A stretch of 64,000 nucleotides of DNA from Nocardia sp. BSTN01 (lineage in GTDB: Bacteria; Actinomycetota; Actinomycetes; Mycobacteriales; Mycobacteriaceae). The notes under the pieces were generated by a model, which was not told the origin of the DNA, did no database searches, and saw only the letters and a list, made by a program, of their open reading frames with translations. Below, in pieces: positions 36,463 through 46,406 of the stretch (positions within the stretch are counted from its first letter, which is position 1; every line of letters begins with the position of its first letter). The stretch spans positions 1 to 64,000 of the forward strand of contig NZ_JADKYP010000030.1 in assembly GCF_015354405.1 (NCBI RefSeq). Reading direction: 5' to 3'. The position numbers and the translations under genes are program-made.

Positions 36463-36905
36463 CCGCACCGGTGAGCCAGCCCATCGACATCCTGCTCGTG
36501 GAGGACGATCCCGGCGACGAGCTGATGACCCGGGAGGCGTTCGAGGACAACAAGATCGGCAATACATTGCACGTCGCCCGCGACGGCCAGGAGGCGCTCG
36601 ACTTCCTGTACCGGCAGGGGGAATTCGCGCAGGCGCCGCGGCCCGATCTGATTCTGCTCGATCTGAACCTGCCGAAATACGACGGCCGCCAGGTTCTGGA
36701 AAAGATCAAATCCGATCCGGACCTCAGCCATATTCCGGTGGTGGTGCTCACCACGTCGGCGGCCGAGGAGGACATTCTGCGCAGTTATCGGCTGCACGCG
36801 AACGCCTATGTGACCAAACCGGTCGACCTGGATCAATTCATCGCCGCGATCAAGCACATCGACGAATTCTTCGTTCAGGTCGTCCGGTTGCCACGCCAGC
36901 GATGA
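36459..36905 (+). CDS. Single-domain response regulator (Rcp1 type)
   Basis: 148 residues, receiver domain only. ILLVEDDPGDELM gives the acidic pocket (D16, D17), acceptor D68 lies in LLDLNLPKYDG, then VVVLTTSAAEEDI and YVTKPVDLDQF with the conserved Lys. Without an output domain it must act by protein contact, for example shuttling phosphate or binding the kinase or phosphatase. Last gene of the phosphatase-kinase-regulator operon. Confidence 0.93.
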   Translation: MTAPVSQPIDILLVEDDPGDELMTREAFEDNKIGNTLHVARDGQEALDFLYRQGEFAQAPRPDLILLDLNLPKYDGRQVLEKIKSDPDLSHIPVVVLTTSAAEEDILRSYRLHANAYVTKPVDLDQFIAAIKHIDEFFVQVVRLPRQR

Positions 36906-36941
36906 AGCCGGCGGCGAGAAACGCGCCGGATGGGCGCCGGA

Positions 36942-37346
36942 TCAGGCCGAGGTGGTCTGCTCCGGCGCGGCCAGGGCGTCCGCGACCGTCGGGAACAGCC
37001 GCAGCAACGCGTCCAGCGCCGTCACCTCGATCGGGCGCCGCACCGCGGGCGACGCGACCACCCTCAGGCCTCCCGTCGCGGTGGACTGCGAAGTGGCGAG
37101 CAGTACGCTCAGCCCGGCCGACCCGAGGAAGCCGACCTCGGTCATGTCCAGCACCACGGTCGTGGGCTCGGCCTGCAGCGCCTGGTCGAGGGCCGATTGC
37201 AGCTCCGGCGCGGAGTTCATGTCCACTTCACCGGCCACGGTCACGACCACGGCCGAACCTTCCGTGCGCTGCTCGGTGCGCAGCAGCGGCGACACCCGTT
37301 CGCCGCTCATCGGGTCGACCCCAGCGCGAGGCGATTCGTACCGCAT
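36942..37346 (-). CDS. STAS-domain anti-sigma factor antagonist (RsbV-like)
   Basis: 134 residues. STAS fold: VVTVAGEVDMNSAPELQSAL and VVLDMTEVGFLGSAGLSVLL with the phospho-acceptor Ser at 76 in GSAG. When unphosphorylated it should bind the RsbW kinase and release the sigma factor. The start is ATG 37346 or the in-frame ATG 37310. It is convergent with the regulator gene and is read from a GGGTAT-type promoter at 37425-37449, so it is probably under the sigma factor it controls. Confidence 0.88.
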   Translation of the reverse strand: MRYESPRAGVDPMSGERVSPLLRTEQRTEGSAVVVTVAGEVDMNSAPELQSALDQALQAEPTTVVLDMTEVGFLGSAGLSVLLATSQSTATGGLRVVASPAVRRPIEVTALDALLRLFPTVADALAAPEQTTSA

Positions 37347-37424
37347 TTCGCCACTTCGATACCTCCGGCGTATTTCGATCTGCGCCGCTGTCCGCGGCGT
37401 GGCGACGATTCGCCGCTGACCAAC

Positions 37425-37449
37425 ATACCCGTTTCGGCGCGATCCGAAC
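37425..37449 (-). promoter_or_regulatory. SigB/SigF-type promoter for the STAS gene
   Basis: On the minus strand GTTC (complement of 37446-37449), a 15-base spacer, then GGGTAT (complement of 37425-37430). This matches the general-stress sigma consensus GTTT-N14-16-GGGTAT with one change. It points at the STAS gene 79 bases downstream and lies in the divergent gap shared with rsbW and sigF. Confidence 0.65.
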
Positions 37450-37537
37450 GGGGGCCTTCACTTCGATCGGAGGGCGCCGGGCGGGCGCTCGCGTACGCTG
37501 TGAAATCGTTTCGCGGCACGATATTTGGGAGCAACGA

Positions 37538-37972
37538 ATGGGCATGGTCGAGAAAGTGTCCCCGGACGCGGGGACCACTGCGGTCGGATTCCAGGTACCG
37601 GCCGATGCGGCGCAATTGATGATGGTCCGGGCATTGACCGAAACCGTCGCTCTGGTCGCCGATTTCGGTATCGATGAGGCCACCGATATCCGTCTGGCCG
37701 TCGACGAGGTGGTCAGCGCGCTGATCGTGGACGCGGCCGCCGAATCGGTGATCGATTGCACATTCACCGCGACCGAAACCACCATGGACGTGCGCGTAGC
37801 CGCCGTCACCACGACCGCGGGCAGCCCGGATACCAACAGCTTCGGCTGGCATATCGTCTCGACGCTGACCCAGTGGGTGAAGACCGAGAGTTCGGACTAC
37901 GACGCATCCGTGGGCGGGCACCCGACCGTCGTCGAGTTCCGCTGGGCACGTGGCGGAACCGATGTCGACTGA
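37538..37972 (+). CDS. RsbW-type anti-sigma kinase
   Basis: 144 residues. HATPase_c_2 fold of the RsbW/UsfX kind: FQVPADAAQLMMVRALTETVALVADFGIDEATDIRLAVDEVVSALIVDA is the N box region and FGWHIVSTLTQWVKTE the C-terminal part. The ATP-lid G boxes are weak compared with classic RsbW, as in mycobacterial UsfX. It should hold the downstream sigma factor inactive. ATG 37538 has GGGAG six bases upstream. The gene overlaps sigF by 11 bases, as in usfX-sigF. Confidence 0.85.
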   Translation: MGMVEKVSPDAGTTAVGFQVPADAAQLMMVRALTETVALVADFGIDEATDIRLAVDEVVSALIVDAAAESVIDCTFTATETTMDVRVAAVTTTAGSPDTNSFGWHIVSTLTQWVKTESSDYDASVGGHPTVVEFRWARGGTDVD

Positions 37973-38759
37973 GAACGGTTCGGGCACCGCGCGCCATCCC
38001 GACGGTTACGACGACGTCGCCCCGCTGTTCGTCGAGCTCGCCGCCCTGCCCGAGGACGACCCGGAGCACGACCGGCTGCGCGAACGCATCATCAACCGGT
38101 GTCTGCCGCTGGCCGAGCACATCGCGCGCAAGTTCAGCGGGCGCGGCGAGAACTTCGAGGATCTCCTGCAGATCGCCCGAGTGGGCCTGGTCGCGGCCGT
38201 CGACCGGTTCGATCCCACGCAGGGGTCGCCGTTCCTGGCCTTCGCGGTGCCGACGGTGATGGGCGAGGTGCGCCGCCACTTCCGCGATCACACCTGGGCG
38301 CTGCGGGTGCCCCGGCGGATCAAGGAGATCCAGACCGCGCTGGGACCGACCGTGGAGACGCTGTCGCAACGGCTGGGCCGGATGCCGCGGGCGCGGGAGA
38401 TCGCCGAGGAGATGGACGCCGATCTGGGTGAGGTGACGCAGGCGCTGATCGCCCGCAACGCCTATCAGACCCAATCGCTGGACACGCCTACCTCGGAGGA
38501 CGACAGCCGTTCCGGGAATGCGATCCTCGACACGCTGGGTGACGTGGATCCGACTTTCGGCTCGATCGACGACACTCTGACGGTGAAGCCGCTTATCGAT
38601 GCCCTGCCGGAGAAGGAGCGGTACGTGCTGACCATGCGTTTCTTCGGCGGAATGACGCAGGAGCAGATCGCGCGGGAACTCGGCTGTTCCCAGATGCAGG
38701 TGTCGCGGATCCTGACGAGAACGCTCAAACAGCTGCGCGAGAAAGCGCTGCGCGACTGA
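37962..38759 (+). CDS. sigF: RNA polymerase sigma factor SigF/SigB
   Basis: About 265 residues, group 3 sigma factor. Region 2 (LAEHIARKFSGRGENFEDLLQIARVGLVAAVDRFDPTQG) includes the core-binding and -10 recognition helices, region 3 (LRVPRRIKEI to DLGEVTQALIARNAYQ) follows, and region 4 (LPEKERYVLTMRFFGGMTQEQIARELGCSQMQVSRILTRTLKQLRE) reads the -35. Such factors direct general-stress or stationary-phase genes with GTTT/GGGTAT promoters. ATG 37962 or GTG 37950 can start it. It is directly coupled to its RsbW gene. Confidence 0.94.
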   Translation: MSTENGSGTARHPDGYDDVAPLFVELAALPEDDPEHDRLRERIINRCLPLAEHIARKFSGRGENFEDLLQIARVGLVAAVDRFDPTQGSPFLAFAVPTVMGEVRRHFRDHTWALRVPRRIKEIQTALGPTVETLSQRLGRMPRAREIAEEMDADLGEVTQALIARNAYQTQSLDTPTSEDDSRSGNAILDTLGDVDPTFGSIDDTLTVKPLIDALPEKERYVLTMRFFGGMTQEQIARELGCSQMQVSRILTRTLKQLREKALRD

Positions 38760-38773
38760 GGTAGGCCGACGGC

Positions 38774-38801
38774 GTCGCATGGCGTGCGGGAAAGGGGGTA
38801 T
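38774..38801 (+). promoter_or_regulatory. Weak SigF-like promoter before the second RsbW gene
   Basis: GGGTAT at 38796-38801 has a perfect -10, but the -35 side is poor (GTCG at 38774-38777 with an 18-base spacer). It lies 57 bases before ATG 38859. Confidence 0.3.
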
Positions 38802-38858
38802 CGCGGATGCCGAGGAGATCATCGAGTGGAGATCATCGGTTGCGATCGGAATGAGGAC

Positions 38859-39356
38859 ATGAGCGGATTTCCAGATCCCCCGGGCGACCCCGCCCCAGGG
38901 CCCGCGATACGCGAGCCGCACCCGCTACGGGTGGCCCCCTTCGAGGCGAATTTCCCGTCGCAGGCCGACCGGATCGCCGAGGTGCGCCACGATCTGCGGG
39001 CCTGGCTCGAGCGCGGGGGAATCGGCTCGGAACAGATCTACGATCTGTTGCTGGCGGTGGACGAGGCCTGCACGAATGCCGTGGAGCACGGCTACCGCCA
39101 GGGTGCCGGCATGGTGGGTCTGCGCGGGGAGATCAGCGGGTCGGACCTGTACCTGACCATCGTCGACCACGGCAGCTGGGAACCTCGCGCGGAGGTTCCG
39201 GATCCGGTGCGCGGGCGGGGACTGTCGATCATGCGCGCTCTGGTGCGCGATGTCGAGATCACCACCGGCGCCGACGGCACCCGCGTCGCGATGCACACCG
39301 AAATAGTCTCGGCGCCAACGGGTTCCGAGTCGACCGCGGGGTACGACCGGGGGTAG
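38859..39356 (+). CDS. Second RsbW-type ATP-binding protein
   Basis: About 165 residues. This one keeps the HATPase boxes well: [17 protein letters not shown] is the N box with the Mg-binding Asn, VDHGSWEP the G1 region and [16 protein letters not shown] the G2 region. It is a Ser kinase/anti-sigma type protein acting on a STAS partner or another sigma factor. ATG 38859 is used since the conserved part begins about 25 residues later; GAGG lies a few bases upstream. It gives the island two switch kinases with one STAS protein. Confidence 0.88.
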   Translation: MSGFPDPPGDPAPGPAIREPHPLRVAPFEANFPSQADRIAEVRHDLRAWLERGGIGSEQIYDLLLAVDEACTNAVEHGYRQGAGMVGLRGEISGSDLYLTIVDHGSWEPRAEVPDPVRGRGLSIMRALVRDVEITTGADGTRVAMHTEIVSAPTGSESTAGYDRG

Positions 39357-39359
39357 TCC

Positions 39360-39384
39360 GTTAATACCCGCGGCGAGCGGGTAT
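39360..39384 (+). promoter_or_regulatory. SigB/SigF-type promoter upstream of msrA
   Basis: GTTA (39360-39363), a 15-base spacer, then GGGTAT (39379-39384). The -10 is also the right arm of an inverted repeat ATACCCG...CGGGTAT (39364-39370, 39378-39384) with a 7-base loop. The msrA start is about 110 bases downstream, so msrA is a likely member of the stress regulon. Confidence 0.6.
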
Positions 39385-39495
39385 GCGGTAGGCAGAAGGC
39401 GGGCGAGGCGGGCGCCGCGGCGGGATTTTTCGGGCCCCCACCGGGGTTGTACCGGTGCGAGACTTGGGGCGGGGACCCGATTCGAAGGAGGAAGC

Positions 39496-40011
39496 GTGAC
39501 CGACACGCGCACGGCGATTCTGGCAGGCGGATGCTTCTGGGGTATGGAGGAGCTGATCCGCAAGCAGCCGGGTGTGATTTCCACGCGCGTCGGATACACC
39601 GGCGGGCGCAACGATCACCCCACCTACCGCAACCATCCGGGCCATGCCGAGGCCGTGGAGATCGTCTACGACCCCGCGCGCACCGACTACCGGGCCCTGC
39701 TCGAGTTCTTCTTCCAGATCCACGATCCGTCGACGAAGGATCGCCAGGGCAACGACGTCGGCAGCAGCTATCGGTCCGCGATCTTCTATCTCGACGACGA
39801 GCAGAAGGCGGTCGCGCTGGACACGATCGCCGATGTGGACGCCTCCGGGCTGTGGCCGGGCAAGGTGGTCACCGAGGTGACCCCGGCGTCCGATTTCTGG
39901 GAGGCCGAACCGGAGCACCAGGACTACCTGCAGCGTTATCCGAACGGCTACACCTGCCACTTCCCCCGGCCGGGCTGGAAACTGCCCAAGCGCGCCGCGA
40001 CCCCGCAGTAG
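39496..40011 (+). CDS. msrA: Peptide-methionine (S)-S-oxide reductase
   Basis: 171 residues. Repairs oxidised methionine in proteins using thioredoxin. The catalytic motif GGCFWGMEE is at residues 10-18, followed by [17 protein letters not shown] and [10 protein letters not shown], all characteristic of MsrA. No second C-terminal Cys pair is seen, so recycling may differ from the E. coli enzyme. The GTG start is supported by GGAGG four bases upstream. It lies downstream of a GGGTAT-type promoter at the end of the SigF island. Confidence 0.95.
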   Translation: MTDTRTAILAGGCFWGMEELIRKQPGVISTRVGYTGGRNDHPTYRNHPGHAEAVEIVYDPARTDYRALLEFFFQIHDPSTKDRQGNDVGSSYRSAIFYLDDEQKAVALDTIADVDASGLWPGKVVTEVTPASDFWEAEPEHQDYLQRYPNGYTCHFPRPGWKLPKRAATPQ

Positions 40012-40017
40012 GCCGGC

Positions 40018-40521
40018 ATGTCGGACCGCACTCGTCGCTCACGTATCGGCAATCCACTGTCGGCCCTGGGACGCGCGATCGCCCGCATCCCGTGGGTGAT
40101 GCGCACCGGTCCGGTCGTGATCGTGCTGGAACGCGTCATCCGCCGGCTCACCGGCGGCCGGCACGGCGTACTCGACCTGGCGGGTCTGCCGTCGATGGAG
40201 CTGACGGTGCGCGGACGTAAATCCGGGTTGCCACGGACGGTGTCGCTGCTGTACGTGCCGGACGGGCCCGAGCGATATCTGCTGATCGGGTCCAACTGGG
40301 GGCGGCCGGAACATCCGTCCTGGTCGGCGAATCTGGCCGCCGCCTCCGACGCCGAAATACACAGTGGCGGAAGGCGAATCAAGGTGCGGGTCCGGCAGCT
40401 GAGCGGATCCGAGCGTGAGGACGCCTGGGCTCGCGCGGTGGCCTATTGGCCCGGATACACCATGGAACAGCGTCTGGCGGGCACGCGCCGGTTCCGGCTG
40501 TTCGAATTGACGCCCATCTGA
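40018..40521 (+). CDS. Deazaflavin (F420)-dependent nitroreductase family protein (Ddn-like)
   Basis: 167 residues. The fold is recognised from TVRGRKSGLPRTVSLLYVPDGPERYLLIGSNWGRPEHPSWSANLAA, the phosphate-binding region of the Ddn/F420 split-barrel family, and WARAVAYWPGYTMEQRLAGTRRFRLFELTP at the end. It likely uses F420H2 to reduce quinones or nitro compounds, which would fit oxidative stress beside msrA, from which it is separated by only six bases. Confidence 0.85.
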   Translation: MSDRTRRSRIGNPLSALGRAIARIPWVMRTGPVVIVLERVIRRLTGGRHGVLDLAGLPSMELTVRGRKSGLPRTVSLLYVPDGPERYLLIGSNWGRPEHPSWSANLAAASDAEIHSGGRRIKVRVRQLSGSEREDAWARAVAYWPGYTMEQRLAGTRRFRLFELTPI

Positions 40522-40662
40522 GCCGAGTTCGACGGTGCGCACCGGCCGGTTTCGCTCCCGCGGCGGGGCGGCCTGCTGGACAATGGGGCCGAGCCGACGA
40601 TGTGCGGCCCGGCCCCAGGTACCGCCGGAACGCATGGCGCGGACCGAGCGGCGACGGGTGAG

Positions 40663-41925
40663 ATGCGGATGCGATCAGGACAGGACAGTGCTCTGCTGCG
40701 GCGACGCGCGGCACTGGAACGGCAGTGGGCGCGTTGGGTTCCGAGCCCGCGCGAGCTCCCGGCGACCCCGGCCGTGTGTTCTCTCGATGCTCCCGATGCC
40801 GATGCGGCGCAGCCCCGGGCCGATGTGGCGCAGTCCTGGGTGCGATCGCGCGCGTTCGTCGATCCGGCCACCGACTGCGCGCCCGCCGTGGCCGGCGATG
40901 TCGCGTCGAAATGGGCCGATTCGCCGCTGCGCGGACCGATCGCCGAACTCTCCGATCAACTGCACAGCATCACCCACGACGCCGGATTCGTCGCCGCCGT
41001 CACCGACGAAGCGGGAACCATCCTGTGGTCCGACGGCGGTCAGGTGATGCGACGGCGTGCCGAGCGGGTCGGCTTCACCCCCGGCGGTCGCTGGGACGAG
41101 AACCACATGGGCACCAACGCGCTGTCGCTGGCATTGCACACCGGGCGCCCGAGCAGTGTGTTCTCCGCCGAACATCTGGTCGAAGCGTTGCACGGCTGGG
41201 TCTGCTACTGCGCGCCGATCCGGGACGCGGGCGGCCGGCAGCTCGGCGTGCTGGATCTGTCCACCACCTGGGATCGTTCGCATCCGCTGGCCATGTCCAC
41301 GGTGTTGTCGCTCACCGCCGCGGTGGAGGCGAAACTGCAAGGCGGCGTGGCGAATACGGCCGCGGGCGTGCGGCTGGAATGTCTCGGCGCCGCCGGACTG
41401 ACCAGGGGCGGGCGGCCGCTGCGGTTGCGCCGCCGGCTGCTCGAAATCCTGACCCTGCTGGCCCTCGAACCCGACGGCTACACCCCGGAACGGTTGCAGC
41501 TGGCCGTCTACGGCGACCGGCCCACCGGTTCCAGCACGCTCAAGGCCGACGTCTCACATCTGCGCCGCGCCACCGGCGGCGATATCAGCAATCGGGTCTA
41601 TCGGCTGACCACACCGGTGTCCTGCGATGCCACCGATATGCTCGCCGCCCTGGCGACCGGGGACACCGCCACCGCCGTGCGGCTGTATCGCGGCCCGCTG
41701 CTGCCGGGCTCGCAGACACCGGGCATCGTCGAATGGCGCGAACACCTCGAAGTCGGTATCCGCACCGCGGTCCTGTCGGCCGGTGAGGCCGAATACGCCC
41801 TGGACTACGGCGCGAAAGCGCCCGGTGACATCGAGATCCACGAACACGCGCTGCGGCTGCTACCCGCCCGCGACGCGCGCCGCGCGGTGGCCGCCGCGCG
41901 TTTGCACAGCGCACTGCGCAGCTGA
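40663..41925 (+). CDS. GAF-domain regulator with winged-helix C-terminus
   Basis: About 420 residues. The middle (residues about 90-225) is a GAF-like sensor of the AcoR kind: VTDEAGTILWSDGGQVMRRRAERVGFTPGGRWDENHMGTNALSLALHTGRP and HGWVCYCAPIRD. The usual sigma-54 AAA domain is absent. Instead a winged helix (LRRRLLEILTLLALEPDGYTPERLQLAVYG, ADVSHLRRATGG) ends in a bacterial-activator-like helical tail. It precedes an aldehyde dehydrogenase and DUF779 gene, the partners that AcoR-type regulators commonly control, so it should sense an aldehyde or alcohol. The start is ATG 40663 or 40669. Confidence 0.8.
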   Translation: MRMRSGQDSALLRRRAALERQWARWVPSPRELPATPAVCSLDAPDADAAQPRADVAQSWVRSRAFVDPATDCAPAVAGDVASKWADSPLRGPIAELSDQLHSITHDAGFVAAVTDEAGTILWSDGGQVMRRRAERVGFTPGGRWDENHMGTNALSLALHTGRPSSVFSAEHLVEALHGWVCYCAPIRDAGGRQLGVLDLSTTWDRSHPLAMSTVLSLTAAVEAKLQGGVANTAAGVRLECLGAAGLTRGGRPLRLRRRLLEILTLLALEPDGYTPERLQLAVYGDRPTGSSTLKADVSHLRRATGGDISNRVYRLTTPVSCDATDMLAALATGDTATAVRLYRGPLLPGSQTPGIVEWREHLEVGIRTAVLSAGEAEYALDYGAKAPGDIEIHEHALRLLPARDARRAVAAARLHSALRS

Positions 41926-41927
41926 TC

Positions 41928-41958
41928 GGCGCTGCGAAGTCGATCGGGCGCTGCGAAG
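41928..41958. repeat. Direct repeat GGCGCTGCGAAG
   Basis: The 12-mer stands at 41928-41939 and 41947-41958, period 19, just after the regulator stop and ahead of the aldehyde dehydrogenase gene. It may be a remnant of local duplication or a binding site. Confidence 0.5.
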
Positions 41959-42078
41959 CTGATCGCGACGCGCCCGCCGCGTTCAACCTTGTGCCAACCC
42001 TCGCGGCCCATAGTGGTCCACATCACGGCGAGCCCTGTCGTGATGCGACCCTTCGTGACTCATCGAGGAGCACCCGTC

Positions 42079-43595
<1,517 letters not shown>

Positions 43596-43596
<1 letters not shown>

Positions 43597-43991
43597 TGGG
43601 TACCCGCGTCGACCTGACCGAGGCCGCGCAGACATTGCTGGACGATCTGATTCGTCAGCACGGGCCGGTCATGTTCCATCAGTCCGGCGGGTGTTGTGAC
43701 GGCAGCGCGCCGATGTGCTTCCCGCGCGGGGAATTCCGCGTGGGCGCCTCGGATGTACTGCTCGACCGGGTCGGCGCCGATACCCCGTTCTGGATGAGCG
43801 CCGATCAGTACGAGTACTGGAAGCACACCTATCTGACCGTCGACGTGGTTCCCGGGCGGGGGAGCGGGTTCTCGCTCGAAGCTCCCGAGGGGGTGCGGTT
43901 CCTGATCCGGTCCCGGCTGCTCACCGATGCCGAAGTGGCCGAACTCGATTCCGAACCGCCGCCGCTCACCGGGGCGGATGCGGTGAGTTGA
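43596..43991 (+). CDS. DUF779 protein
   Basis: 131 residues. DUF779 with paired cysteines (HQSGGCCDGSAPMCFPRGEF), a family that commonly accompanies aldehyde dehydrogenases and is often written beside exaC-like genes. The cysteines suggest metal or thiol chemistry, but no activity is established. Overlaps the dehydrogenase gene by one base. Confidence 0.88.
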
Positions 43992-44001
43992 CGCATGCCG
44001 C

Positions 44002-44049
44002 CGGCGAGGCGGATCCGCGGCCCACACGGCCCGTAGATCCGCCTCGCCG
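44002..44049 (+). terminator. Hairpin terminator after the aldehyde dehydrogenase operon
   Basis: A perfect 14-bp stem (44002-44015 with 44036-44049) around a 20-base loop, ten bases after the DUF779 stop and ahead of lutA. Confidence 0.75.
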
Positions 44050-44154
44050 CGGTGCGTGCGGCGTATTCTGGCCGGGATCGTCCGCCAGTATCCGTATCGA
44101 GGTGCCGCTCGAGAACAGTGCCCGGCCCGCGGCATCGGTGACGAGAGGGGCCGC

Positions 44155-44937
44155 ATGTCGGCGCGTACGGCATTGTTCATCACCTGTGTCAACGACGTCA
44201 TGTATCCGGGAACCGGCCGGGCGGCGGTGGCGTTGCTGCGCCGGCTCGGCGTCGAGGTCGACTTTCCGATGGCCCAGAGTTGTTGCGGCCAAATGCATGC
44301 CAACACCGGCTACCGGGCCGACACCGCGAAGATGGCCCGGCATTTCGTCTCGGTGTTCGGTGACTACGACCGGATCGTCGTGCCGTCGGCCTCGTGTGGC
44401 GCGGCGCCCGGCGAGTTCTACCGGGTGGTGGCCGAGCAGGTCGGCGACGACGCGCTGGCCCGCGATGCCGAGGCGCTGCTGCCCAGAATCCGGGAGCTGA
44501 CCGAATTCCTCACCGACGATCTGGGTGTCGTCGATGTGGGCGCCTATTTCCCGCATCGGGTGACCTATCATCCGACCTGCCATTCGCTACGCGTGCAACG
44601 CATCGGCGACCGCCCCTACCGATTGTTGCGCGCGGTGGCCGGGCTCGATCTGGTCGAATTGCCCGCGGCCGACGAATGCTGCGGATTCGGCGGCACCTTC
44701 TCGGTGAAGAATGCCGCCGCCTCCGGCGCGATGAACGCCGACAAGGCGGCGCACGTGCGCGAGACGGGCGCGAGTGTGGTGACCGCCGTGGACAATTCGT
44801 GCCTGATGAACATCGGCGGGCGTCTGGCCGCCGACGCGACCGCGGTGCGCGATCTGCATCTGGTGGAAATCCTGGCGCGCACGAAGGCCGACGGGCCGAT
44901 GCCCGGGCTGCCGGTGGCCGCGGGAGCCCGCTCGTGA
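44155..44937 (+). CDS. lutA: Lactate oxidation Fe-S protein LutA
   Basis: About 260 residues. Two CCG domains: FITCVNDVMYPGTGRAAVALLRRLGVEVDFPMAQSCCGQMHANTGY and THHPTCHSLR-like YHPTCHSLR with ADECCGFGGTFSVKN. These cysteines bind a cluster and pair with LutB and LutC in L-lactate oxidation. ATG 44155 is preceded by GAGAGGGG at suitable distance. The stop overlaps lutB (GTGA). Confidence 0.92.
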   Translation: MSARTALFITCVNDVMYPGTGRAAVALLRRLGVEVDFPMAQSCCGQMHANTGYRADTAKMARHFVSVFGDYDRIVVPSASCGAAPGEFYRVVAEQVGDDALARDAEALLPRIRELTEFLTDDLGVVDVGAYFPHRVTYHPTCHSLRVQRIGDRPYRLLRAVAGLDLVELPAADECCGFGGTFSVKNAAASGAMNADKAAHVRETGASVVTAVDNSCLMNIGGRLAADATAVRDLHLVEILARTKADGPMPGLPVAAGARS

Positions 44938-46406
44938 GCAAGAGTTTCGTCGGCTGGCCGCCGTTCCCGCAGGCCGCGCGGACCGCGACCGCGGACGACC
45001 GGTTGCGCGCCAATGTGCACCGTGCCACCCACACCATCCGCGCCAAGCGCGACGCCCTGGTGGCCGAACGACCGGACTGGGAGGAACTGCGCACCGCCGC
45101 GGCCGCGGTCAAGGACGAGGTGCTGCGCCGTCTCGACATCTATCTGGAGCGACTGGCCGGTGCGGTGGAAGGCGCTGGGGGAGTGGTCCATTGGGCAACC
45201 GATGCCGCCGAGGCCAACGCCGTCGTCACCGCACTGGTCCGGGCGACCGGCGAGAAGGAGATCGTCAAGGCCAAATCCATGCTGTCGGAGGAGATCGGCC
45301 TGGACGAGGCGCTGACGGCGGCCGGAATCGACACCCGCGAAACCGATCTCGCCGAGATCATCCTGCAATTGGGCGACGATCTGCCCTCTCATATCGTGGT
45401 GCCGTCGATGCACCTGAACCGCAGCCAGATTCGCGACATCTTCCGCCGCGAGATGGGCAAGCACGGCCGTCCCGCGCCGGACGATCTGACCGACGATCCG
45501 CAGGCGCTCGCCGATGCGTCGCGGCTGCATCTGCGGGAGAAGTTCCTGCGCGCGAAGGTCGGCATCACCGGCGCGAATTTCCTTGTCGCCGAGAGCGGAA
45601 CGGTGGTGATGGTGGAGTCGGAGGGTAACGGGCGGATGTGCCTGACCCTGCCCGAGACGCTGATCACGGTGGCCGGCATCGAGAAGGTGATTCCGAGCTG
45701 GCGCGATCTGGAGATCTATCTGGAGTTGCTGGCCCGCAGCGCGACGGGGGAGCGGATGTCGCCGTATGTGTCGACCTGGACCGGCGTCACCGCCCAGGAC
45801 GGTCCCTCGGTCTTCCACCTGGTCCTGGTGGACAACGGCCGAACCCGCGCGCTGCGCGACGAGCTCGGGCGGGAAGCGTTGCGCTGCATCCGCTGTGGCG
45901 CCTGCATGAATATCTGCCCGGTCTACGAACGCACCGGCGGACAGGCTTACGGTTCGGTCTATCCGGGGCCGATCGGTGCCATTCTCAACCCGTTGCTGAA
46001 GGGCGCCGACGATCCGCAGACCGCCTCGCTGCCGTATGCGTCGGCGCTGTGCGGGGCCTGCGACGACGTCTGCCCGGTCCGTATCGATATCACCGGGAAT
46101 CTGCTGGCCCTGCGCCATCGGGTGGCCGAGGGTGAGGCGGCGGTGAAGCATCGGGTCGAGCGGGCGGCCTTCGACGCGATGGCGGGATTCATGAGCCATC
46201 CGGCGCTGTGGGGTGCGGCCGTGCGTTCGGCGGCGCGCATCGGCGTCGCGGTCCCGAAGCGGCATCTGCCCGGTCCGCTGGGCGGGTGGACCGACAGCCG
46301 GCGGGTCCCCGACATCCCCGCCGAATCGTTTCGCCGCTGGTGGGCGCGCACCGACGGCGGCCGCCACGACGACGAGAGCGCCAACGACGAGGGGGGCGGC
46401 TCGTGA
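44934..46406 (+). CDS. lutB: Lactate oxidation Fe-S flavoprotein-type LutB
   Basis: About 490 residues. The N-terminal LUD domain (DEALTAAGIDTRETDLAEIILQL, VGITGANFLVAESGTVVMVESEGNGRMC) is followed by two [4Fe-4S] motifs, CIRCGACMNICPVY near residue 320 and CGACDDVCPVRI near 375. Central component of the LutABC lactate oxidation complex in the cytoplasm. GTG 44934 overlaps lutA; the stop overlaps lutC (GTGA). Confidence 0.93.
   Translation: MSKSFVGWPPFPQAARTATADDRLRANVHRATHTIRAKRDALVAERPDWEELRTAAAAVKDEVLRRLDIYLERLAGAVEGAGGVVHWATDAAEANAVVTALVRATGEKEIVKAKSMLSEEIGLDEALTAAGIDTRETDLAEIILQLGDDLPSHIVVPSMHLNRSQIRDIFRREMGKHGRPAPDDLTDDPQALADASRLHLREKFLRAKVGITGANFLVAESGTVVMVESEGNGRMCLTLPETLITVAGIEKVIPSWRDLEIYLELLARSATGERMSPYVSTWTGVTAQDGPSVFHLVLVDNGRTRALRDELGREALRCIRCGACMNICPVYERTGGQAYGSVYPGPIGAILNPLLKGADDPQTASLPYASALCGACDDVCPVRIDITGNLLALRHRVAEGEAAVKHRVERAAFDAMAGFMSHPALWGAAVRSAARIGVAVPKRHLPGPLGGWTDSRRVPDIPAESFRRWWARTDGGRHDDESANDEGGGS

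Noticed and set aside
36906-36941. Direct repeat CGCCGGAT between the regulator and STAS genes as a terminator
   Set aside because: The copies are direct, not inverted, and no stable stem is formed by eye.
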